The position numbers and the translations under genes were made by a program. Of a stretch of DNA of 64,000 nucleotides, positions 57,946 through 64,000 are shown one piece after another. A model generated the notes under the pieces. The model made no database searches and had not been told where the DNA came from. It worked only from the letters and a program-made list of their open reading frames with translations. Source of the stretch: Stenotrophomonas geniculata ATCC 19374 = JCM 13324 (GTDB lineage: Bacteria > Pseudomonadota > Gammaproteobacteria > Xanthomonadales > Xanthomonadaceae); the NCBI RefSeq assembly GCF_001431625.1, contig NZ_LLXT01000160.1, forward strand, positions 1 through 64,000, written 5' to 3'. How positions within the stretch are numbered: the first letter of the stretch is position 1; each line of letters begins with the position of its first letter.

Positions 57946-58872
57946 TCAGGCCAGGGCCTGGCGTAGCAGGGCGCCCGCGCGCTGTACCGCCACGCCGGTA
58001 GAAACAGCCACCCCCTGCAGGTGGATGCAGGCATGGATCATCCCGGGCAGTTGCTCCAGCGTGCAGGCGATACCCTCGGCCTGCAGGCGATGCGCGTACT
58101 GCTCGGCCTCGTCGCGCAGCGGGTCGTGCTCGCAGCTGAGTACGGAGGCTGGCGCCAGCCCCTGCAGGTCTGTTGCGTGCGCGGGCGAGGCCAGTGACGG
58201 CGGCTGATCCAGATTACCCAGATAGGCCTGCCAGCAGCGCTGCATCAGTTCGGCGCTGAGGTAGTAGCCCGTGGCGTAGTCGCGGTAGGAATCGCTGCCC
58301 ATGCCGGCATCCAGCGCCGGGTACAGCAGCAACTGGTGGCACGGTTGCGGCAGGCCGAGATCGCGCAGCAGCAGGCAGCAGGCGGCGGCCAGATTGCCAC
58401 CGGCGCTGTCGCCGCCGATCGCCAATCGCTGCGGGTCCAGCCCGAGGCGCTCGGCGTTGTCCTGCAGCCACGACCAGGCATCGGCAACGTCGTGCAGCGG
58501 CACCGGGAACGGGTGTTCCGGCGCCAACCGATAGCCCACGGCCACAATCACGCAGCCACTGGCATTGGCCAGCGCACGGCAGGGACCGTCATAGACCGCC
58601 AGCGAGCACTGGAACCAGCCGCCGCCGTGGGCGAACAGCAGGGCCGGCGCTGGTCCGTCGGGCAAACCTTCCGGTGTGTAGAGGCGGACGTCCAGCGCCT
58701 GCCCGTCGCGTGCGATCACCGTGTGTTCGATCACATGCGCAACCGGCTGCGGCGCACCCTGCAACTGTGGCAGCGCGCTCTCGCTGATCGCCCGCAGTTC
58801 GCGCAGCTCCTCCGGCAGCGGATGCGCCGCGACGGCGTCGACAAACTGCTGCAGCGCCGGTTCAAGCTGCAT
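57946..58872 (-). CDS. Alpha/beta hydrolase, HSL-type esterase
   Basis: 308-residue esterase or lipase of the hormone-sensitive lipase family. Oxyanion-hole motif HGGGW (82-86) and nucleophile elbow GDSAGGN (154-160, Ser 156); the His of the triad would lie in the C-terminal MIHACIHLQ segment. It is the last gene of a three-gene operon and overlaps the gene before it by 11 bases. Confidence 0.88.
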   Translation of the reverse strand: MQLEPALQQFVDAVAAHPLPEELRELRAISESALPQLQGAPQPVAHVIEHTVIARDGQALDVRLYTPEGLPDGPAPALLFAHGGGWFQCSLAVYDGPCRALANASGCVIVAVGYRLAPEHPFPVPLHDVADAWSWLQDNAERLGLDPQRLAIGGDSAGGNLAAACCLLLRDLGLPQPCHQLLLYPALDAGMGSDSYRDYATGYYLSAELMQRCWQAYLGNLDQPPSLASPAHATDLQGLAPASVLSCEHDPLRDEAEQYAHRLQAEGIACTLEQLPGMIHACIHLQGVAVSTGVAVQRAGALLRQALA

Positions 58873-59755
58873 GGCGCACCTCCTGCAGGAACGGCAGCAG
58901 CTGCGCCAGGAACGCCTGCGGCGCTTCTTCCATGATGAAGTGGCCGCAGCCCGGCACGATGCTGCCGCGCACGTTGTCGGCGTGCGGTTGCAGGGTCAGC
59001 ATCGGCGCATCGGCGGTGGCGTGCTCGGCGCCGATGGCCAGCACCGGCATCGCCAGCCGGCGCTGTGCACGTTCCTTGTTCTGGCGGATGGTTTCCGGGA
59101 TCGCGCGGTACCAGGCGAAGCCGGCCCGCAGCGCGCCGGGGCGGCTGTAGGCGGCGATGTAGGTGTCGGCAGCCACCGCGTCACGGCGGTACGACCAGCG
59201 GTCGAACATGAACTCCAGGTAGGCGCGTTCGCGGCCACTGATCAGTGCTTCGGGCAGGTCCGCGACCTGGTTGAACATGAAGTGCCAGAGGAAGATGTTG
59301 TCGGCCGGGGCAGCGAAGATGCCCGGTTCCGGCGCCAGGCCGGGAATCACCGCTTCGGTAACCGCCAGCTGGCGCACCGCCTGCGGCTGGTCGCTGGCCA
59401 GTGCATAGGCAATCCACATACCGATGTCATGTCCGACTACCTGGTAGCGCTCGTGGCCCAGCGCCTGCATGGTCTGGTGCAGGACGGCGGCGGCACTGCC
59501 GGTGTCGTAGCCGTGGCTGGGGCGATCGGATTCGCCGATGCCCGGCGGATCGACCGCGATGGCTTCGAAGCCGGCTTCGGCCAGGGCGTGCAGCACATGG
59601 CGCCAGGCGTACCAGGTCTGCGGCCAGCCGGGAATCAGCAATACGGGTTCACCGTGACCCGCGGACACGCAATGCACGCGCTGGCCGTCGATGCGCAGGT
59701 AATGGTGGCGCAGGGGAGCGTCGCCGGCAGCGCCAGCGGAAAGAGAAGTGGTCAT
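58862..59755 (-). CDS. Alpha/beta hydrolase, epoxide hydrolase/dehalogenase type
   Basis: 297-residue alpha/beta-fold hydrolase with an acidic nucleophile: D110 in VVGHDIGMW. The oxyanion-hole region is IPGWPQTW and the catalytic His is in GCGHFIMEEAP near the C-terminus. An Asp nucleophile points to epoxide hydrolases or haloacid/haloalkane dehalogenases; substrate not known. Middle gene of the three-gene operon. Confidence 0.85.
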   Translation of the reverse strand: MTTSLSAGAAGDAPLRHHYLRIDGQRVHCVSAGHGEPVLLIPGWPQTWYAWRHVLHALAEAGFEAIAVDPPGIGESDRPSHGYDTGSAAAVLHQTMQALGHERYQVVGHDIGMWIAYALASDQPQAVRQLAVTEAVIPGLAPEPGIFAAPADNIFLWHFMFNQVADLPEALISGRERAYLEFMFDRWSYRRDAVAADTYIAAYSRPGALRAGFAWYRAIPETIRQNKERAQRRLAMPVLAIGAEHATADAPMLTLQPHADNVRGSIVPGCGHFIMEEAPQAFLAQLLPFLQEVRHAA

Positions 59756-59776
59756 GAGGGAGTGCTCCGTTGGGGC

Positions 59777-60832
59777 TCAGGCGATGCCGAGCATCTGCTG
59801 CATCTGCGCGGTGCTGATCGGTGCACCGGCGAAGTCGTCGAAGATCTTGTCGGTGACCGGAATGATGTGGTCGTGGATGAATGCAGCGCCTTCGCGCGCG
59901 CCGGCTTCCTGGTCCTTCAGGCAGCACTCCCATTCCAGCGTCGCCCAGCCCTGGTAGTCGTACTGGGCCAGCTTGGAGAAGATCGACTTGAAGTCGACCT
60001 GGCCGTCGCCCAGCGAGCGGAAGCGGCCGGCGCGCTCGGTCCAGTCGGCGTAGCCGCCATAGATGCCCTGGCGGCCGCTGGGGCGGAACTCCGCATCCTT
60101 GACGTGGAACATGCGGATCAGCGGGTGGTAGATGTCGAGGTACTGCAGGTAGTCGAGCTGCTGCAGCACGAAGTGGCTGGGATCAAACAGGATGCGGCAG
60201 CGCTCGTGCTGGCCGACGCGCTCGAAGAAGCGCTCGAAGCTGGTGCCGTCGTGCAGGTCTTCGCTGGGATGGATCTCGTAGCAGAGGTTGATGCCATTGT
60301 CCTCGCAGCTGTCGAGAATCGGCCGCCAGCGGCGGGCCAGTTCATCGAAGGCGGCATCGATCAGGCCCGGCGGGCGCTGCGGGAACGGGAACAGGTAGGG
60401 CCAGGCGAACGAGCCGGAGAAGGTGCCCATGTCCTGCAACCCAAGACGGCGCGAGGCGCGAGCGGCCAGGTGCAGCTGCTGCTGTGCCCATTCCGTGCGG
60501 GCCTGCGGATTGCCGCGCAGTGCTTCCGGCGCGAAGCCATCGCAGAGTTCATCGTAGGCCGGATGCACGGCCACCAGCTGGCCGAGGATGTGGGTGGTCA
60601 GCTCACTGACCTGCAGGCCGTGCTCGGCCAGGGTGCCACGGATGTCGTCGCAGTATTCCTGGCTGTCGGCGGCGGTGGCCAGGTCGAACAGGCGTGCATC
60701 CCACGCGGGAATCTGCAGCGCCTTGAAACCGTGGCCGGCGGCCCACGCGGCAATGCTGGCAAGTGAGTTGAACGGGGCCTGGTCGCCGGCGAACTGCGCC
60801 AGGTGCAGGCTGGGGCCCTTGAGGGTCTGCAT
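59777..60832 (-). CDS. Sugar phosphate isomerase/epimerase family protein
   Basis: 351-residue TIM-barrel protein of the xylose-isomerase-like (AP endonuclease 2) family: LCYEIHPSEDLHDGTSFERFF and CRILFDPSHFVLQQLDYLQYL carry the metal-ligand Glu, Asp and His positions, and ATLEWECCLKD is the C-terminal metal Glu. First gene of the operon; ATG at 60832 chosen because GGAG lies 5 bases before it. Family members isomerise sugars or hydroxy-acids; the exact substrate is unknown. Confidence 0.85.
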   Translation of the reverse strand: MQTLKGPSLHLAQFAGDQAPFNSLASIAAWAAGHGFKALQIPAWDARLFDLATAADSQEYCDDIRGTLAEHGLQVSELTTHILGQLVAVHPAYDELCDGFAPEALRGNPQARTEWAQQQLHLAARASRRLGLQDMGTFSGSFAWPYLFPFPQRPPGLIDAAFDELARRWRPILDSCEDNGINLCYEIHPSEDLHDGTSFERFFERVGQHERCRILFDPSHFVLQQLDYLQYLDIYHPLIRMFHVKDAEFRPSGRQGIYGGYADWTERAGRFRSLGDGQVDFKSIFSKLAQYDYQGWATLEWECCLKDQEAGAREGAAFIHDHIIPVTDKIFDDFAGAPISTAQMQQMLGIA

Positions 60833-60847
60833 GTGTTGCTCCAATTA

Positions 60848-60863
60848 TTTGTCGGTCGACAAA
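60848..60863. promoter_or_regulatory. Operator of the divergent TetR regulator
   Basis: Perfect palindrome TTTGTCG-GT-CGACAAA in the 101-base region between the TetR-type gene and the isomerase-hydrolase operon. The arrangement fits repression of both promoters by the TetR-type protein. Confidence 0.65.
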
Positions 60864-60933
60864 GAATAGGCGCGACTCTCGCGATGGTCAACACCCGCGT
60901 TACACTGCGCGCCTCACTGGAGCAGGCAGGCAG

Positions 60934-61515
60934 ATGGCAGGGCGACCGCGCGAATTCGACAGGGACCAGGCGTTGCGCAAGGCGATGCTGCTGTTCTGGC
61001 AGCACGGCTATGAAGGCACGTCGATGTCGGCACTGGTCGAAGCACTGGGCATTGCCTCTGCACGCATCTACGCCGCGTTCGGCAGCAAGGAGCAGTTGTT
61101 CCGCGAAGCCGTGGCGCTGTACGAAGAAGGCGAGGGCGGTTTCGCGCCGCGCGCGCTGGAGCAGGCAACATTGCGTGAGGCGATCGGTTCGATGCTGCGC
61201 GAGGCGGTGATGACCTACACCCGTCGCGGGCGCCCGCATGGTTGCCTGGTGGTGTCCTCGGCCAGCAGCGTGTCGCCCGATGGCGAAGGCGTGCGGGACT
61301 GGCTGGCCAGTCATCGTCGCCAGCGCACGGCGGCGATCATCGCGCGGCTGCAGCAGGCGCAGGCCGAGGGGGAGCTGGCCGACGACGCGGCGGTGCAGGC
61401 GCTGGGCGACCACTTCGCCACGGTGCTGCATGGCATCTCGGTGCAGGCGCGTGACGGCATCAGCCGCGAGCGCCTGCTGGCGATGGTCGATGTCGCGTTG
61501 ACCCCGCTGCCCTGA
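60934..61515 (+). CDS. TetR-family regulator of the isomerase-hydrolase operon
   Basis: 193-residue repressor. N-terminal helix-turn-helix: FWQHGYEGTSMSALVEALGIASARIYAAFGSKEQLF (about 22-57); the C-terminal ligand domain has SASSVSPDGEGVRDWLASHRRQR and matches the TetR_C_6-like group. Divergent to the operon at 57946-60832 with a palindrome between them, so it is the likely local regulator; the inducer would be a substrate of the operon enzymes. Confidence 0.9.
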   Translation: MAGRPREFDRDQALRKAMLLFWQHGYEGTSMSALVEALGIASARIYAAFGSKEQLFREAVALYEEGEGGFAPRALEQATLREAIGSMLREAVMTYTRRGRPHGCLVVSSASSVSPDGEGVRDWLASHRRQRTAAIIARLQQAQAEGELADDAAVQALGDHFATVLHGISVQARDGISRERLLAMVDVALTPLP

Positions 61516-61695
61516 GTCAAGCCTTCAGGGCGTGCGGAATGCCCTGTAACTGTGCCGAAAGCGCTTGTTACGCCGGGTTTGGGTGCTGCGCAACGAAATC
61601 GTAACAATTTGGGGGATAATGGCCGCTTGCGCAGTTTTCCTCCTTTTTGCCGCCCGGCCCGCGCAGGCCGCTCGGACGCCTCCTCAGAGCATTGC

Positions 61696-64000
61696 ATGCC
61701 CTCCCATACCGATTCCCGCCGCCTGTCGGGTCTGTCGTCTTCCCTTGTTTCCTTCCGCCGCCACCCGCTGGCACTGGCCTGTGCCGGTCTGGCCCTGGTC
61801 GGCAGCTTCGGCGCCGCCGCGCAGGACAGCGCGCCGACCCCGACCGGCCTGGACACGATCACCGTGACCGCCGAACACCGTGAGCAGAACCTGCAGGAAG
61901 TGCCGGTCTCGGTGGGTGTGGTACAGGGCGAGCGCATGCGCGACTTCACCGCCGGCGGCGACGACACCCTGCTGGCACTGTCCGGCCGCGTGCCGAGCCT
62001 GTATGCGGAAACCACCACCGGCCGCATCTTCCCGCGCTTCTATATCCGTGGCCTCGGCAATATCGACTTCTACCTGGGTGCCTCGCAGCCGGTGTCGATC
62101 ATCCAGGACGATGTGGTGCTGGAGCACGTGGTGCTGAAGTCCAACCCGGTCTATGACGTGGACCAGGTGGAAGTGCTGCGTGGCCCGCAGGGCTCGCTGT
62201 TCGGCCGCAACACCACCGCCGGCATCATCAAGTTCGACACCCTGAAGCCGACCCAGGACTACACCGGCCGGGTCAACGCCAGCTACGCGACCTACAACAG
62301 CGTGTCGATCGACGGCGGCTTCGGCGGCCCGATCAACGACATCGCTTCGTTCCGCGTGTCGGCGCTGTACCAGCACCGCGATGACTACGTCGACAACACC
62401 TACAAGGGCCCGAGTGCCGACGGCACGGTCAGCCCGAAGAAGAACGCGATGGGCGGCTTCGATGACCGCAACGTGCGCGCGCAGCTGCTGCTGACCCCGA
62501 GCGACCAGTTCTCGATCCTGGCCTCGGCCCACGCCCGTGACTACGAAGGCACCTCGACCCTGTTTCTGCGCGGTGCGCTGACCAAGGGCTCGAACAAGAC
62601 CGACGTGCCGCGCGACCAGGTCGCCTACGACGAAGCCGACAACAACCCGCAGGCTTACAAGACCTACGGCGGCTCGGTGAAGGCGCGCTACGACTTCGGC
62701 GCGATCGACTTCACCTCGATCACCGCCTACGAGACGACCTCCGGCTACAGCCGTGGCGACACCGACGGCGGCGCTGCGGTGAATTTCCCGGTGAACGGCG
62801 TGCCGAACGGCTACGGCCAGTCGATGGGCCGCATCCGTGACCTGGACCAGTGGACCCAGGAATTCCGCCTGGCCAGCCATGACGACAGCGCGCTGCAGTG
62901 GCAGGCCGGTGCCTTCTACTTCAACGGCAGCGACACCACCGACTTCTACCAGCGCGCCTGGTTCCTGCAGGGCGCGGCCCGCAACCCGAACAACTGGGTG
63001 CGCCTGCGCAACAAGAACACCTCGTGGGCCGGTTTCGGCCAGCTGAGCTATGCCTTCACCGACAAGTTCACCGTCACGGCCGGCCTGCGCCAGACCCGGG
63101 ACGAGAAGCACACCCGCCTGCTGAAGACGGCTGACACTGCCGCTGGCGTGGTCACCTACAAGGGCCGCACCGACGTCAAGATGTCCGACACCACCCCGAG
63201 CTGGGATCTGAGCGCGATGTATCAGATCACGCCGGACGTGAGCGTCTATGCCAAGGTCGCCCGCGGTTTCCGCGGCCCGACCATCCAGGGCCGCTCGGCC
63301 GTGTTCAATGCCGACTTCACCACCGCCGATTCCGAGACCATCCTGTCCTGGGAAGCGGGCGTGAAGAGCAGCCTGTGGGACAACCGCCTGCGCTTGAACG
63401 CCACCGCGTTCACCTACACCGTCAACGACATCCAGCTCAACGGCAACGATTCGGACGGCAACGGCGTGCTGTTCAACGCCGACAAGGCCAAGGCCTATGG
63501 TTTCGAAGCGGACATGGAGCTGCGCCCGATCCCGAACCTGACCCTGAGCGCCGGCCTGAGCCTGCTGCACAGCGAGATCAAGGACAAGCGCGTCTACGCG
63601 CAGGTCTGCGGCCTCAACGGCCAGGTGGTGTGCACGGTGAATGACCCGACCATCAAGGTCGGTGCCAACACCTTCGCGCAGATCGACGGCAACCCGCTGC
63701 CGAACGCGCCGAAGTACAACGTCAACCTGGCCGCTCGTTACGACTTCCCGGTCAGCGACGCGGGCACCATGTTCGTCTCCACCGACTGGAACAAGCAGGG
63801 CTACACCAGCTTCGTGCTGTACGACAGCAAGGAGTTCAACTCCAAGGGTGATTTCGAAGGCGGCCTGAAGATCGGCTACTCGGGCAACTACGGTGCCTAC
63901 GAAGTGGCGCTGTTCGCGCGCAACATCACCAACGAGAAGAACCTCAAGGGTGTGATCGAGAACTATATGGCTGCGGTCTACAACGAACCGCGCACCGTCG
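61696..64000 (+). CDS. TonB-dependent receptor, 5' part
   Basis: Outer-membrane receptor cut by the window end (768 codons seen). Signal peptide about 1-42 (after RR-HPLALACAGLALVGSFG), TonB-box-like DTITVTA at 53-59, plug domain with ILRGPQGSLFGRNTTAG-type motif (VEVLRGPQGSLFGRNTTAG at about 159-177), then beta-barrel segments. No siderophore-synthesis or uptake partners are in the visible region; it may take up a carbohydrate, ferric siderophore or another large compound. Confidence 0.9.
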   Translation, partial: MPSHTDSRRLSGLSSSLVSFRRHPLALACAGLALVGSFGAAAQDSAPTPTGLDTITVTAEHREQNLQEVPVSVGVVQGERMRDFTAGGDDTLLALSGRVPSLYAETTTGRIFPRFYIRGLGNIDFYLGASQPVSIIQDDVVLEHVVLKSNPVYDVDQVEVLRGPQGSLFGRNTTAGIIKFDTLKPTQDYTGRVNASYATYNSVSIDGGFGGPINDIASFRVSALYQHRDDYVDNTYKGPSADGTVSPKKNAMGGFDDRNVRAQLLLTPSDQFSILASAHARDYEGTSTLFLRGALTKGSNKTDVPRDQVAYDEADNNPQAYKTYGGSVKARYDFGAIDFTSITAYETTSGYSRGDTDGGAAVNFPVNGVPNGYGQSMGRIRDLDQWTQEFRLASHDDSALQWQAGAFYFNGSDTTDFYQRAWFLQGAARNPNNWVRLRNKNTSWAGFGQLSYAFTDKFTVTAGLRQTRDEKHTRLLKTADTAAGVVTYKGRTDVKMSDTTPSWDLSAMYQITPDVSVYAKVARGFRGPTIQGRSAVFNADFTTADSETILSWEAGVKSSLWDNRLRLNATAFTYTVNDIQLNGNDSDGNGVLFNADKAKAYGFEADMELRPIPNLTLSAGLSLLHSEIKDKRVYAQVCGLNGQVVCTVNDPTIKVGANTFAQIDGNPLPNAPKYNVNLAARYDFPVSDAGTMFVSTDWNKQGYTSFVLYDSKEFNSKGDFEGGLKIGYSGNYGAYEVALFARNITNEKNLKGVIENYMAAVYNEPRTV

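Overview
This window is a stretch of high-GC gammaproteobacterial chromosome, almost certainly Stenotrophomonas (Xanthomonadaceae). Three things point there: the protein sequences of the nuo, nusA-infB and thrS-pheST blocks, the single-copy order of housekeeping genes, and many short intergenic hairpins that start with GTAG, which match the SMAG repeat family known from S. maltophilia. I see no prophage, insertion sequence, CRISPR array or rRNA operon.

Positions 1-26440 are a core energy and gene-expression block, all on the + strand: tpiA, secG, tRNA-Leu(GAG), the full respiratory complex I operon nuoABCDEFGHIJKLMN with nuoC and nuoD unfused, two identical initiator tRNAs, then rimP-nusA-infB-rbfA-truB-rpsO-pnp. 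In E. coli secG, leuU and metY-rimP-nusA-infB-rbfA-truB-rpsO-pnp lie close together; here the same backbone is present with the nuo operon sitting between the tRNA-Leu and the initiator tRNAs. Between the second initiator tRNA and rimP there is a good sigma70-type promoter followed by a strongly structured transcript that ends in a hairpin. It is either an unlabelled small RNA or a long regulatory leader.

Positions 26637-30476 hold a GH18 glycosidase, a VOC-fold protein and a three-gene PepSY/DUF3649/DUF3325 membrane cluster of the iron-uptake type. Positions 30675-38733 hold the second translation block: thrS-infC-rpmI-rplT-pheS-pheT-ihfA-merR, then tRNA-Pro(GGG). The thrS leader encodes a short peptide with three consecutive threonine codons directly before an intrinsic terminator, the layout of a classical attenuator. 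infC appears to start with AUC.

Positions 38802-61515 are accessory and stress-type chromosome: acetyltransferase, racemase, ArsR/SRPBCC pair, a second ClpP, LysE-type and SMR exporters, a TetR regulator, several small envelope or lipoprotein genes, two paralogous DUF3011 genes, a pair of small paralogous proteins, dxs, an HNH nuclease, an acyl-CoA dehydrogenase, an LEA-type lipoprotein, a lipocalin, two tRNA-Phe, an oxidoreductase, an Ada-like DNA repair protein that lacks the usual N-terminal domain, an SDR, tRNA-Ala(CGC), and a divergent TetR-controlled operon (sugar phosphate isomerase/epimerase plus two alpha/beta hydrolases). The window ends inside a TonB-dependent receptor gene. The best leads for new biology are the thrS attenuator, the structured RNA before rimP, a 62-nt near-perfect hairpin before the HNH gene, and the DUF3011/small-paralog cluster.
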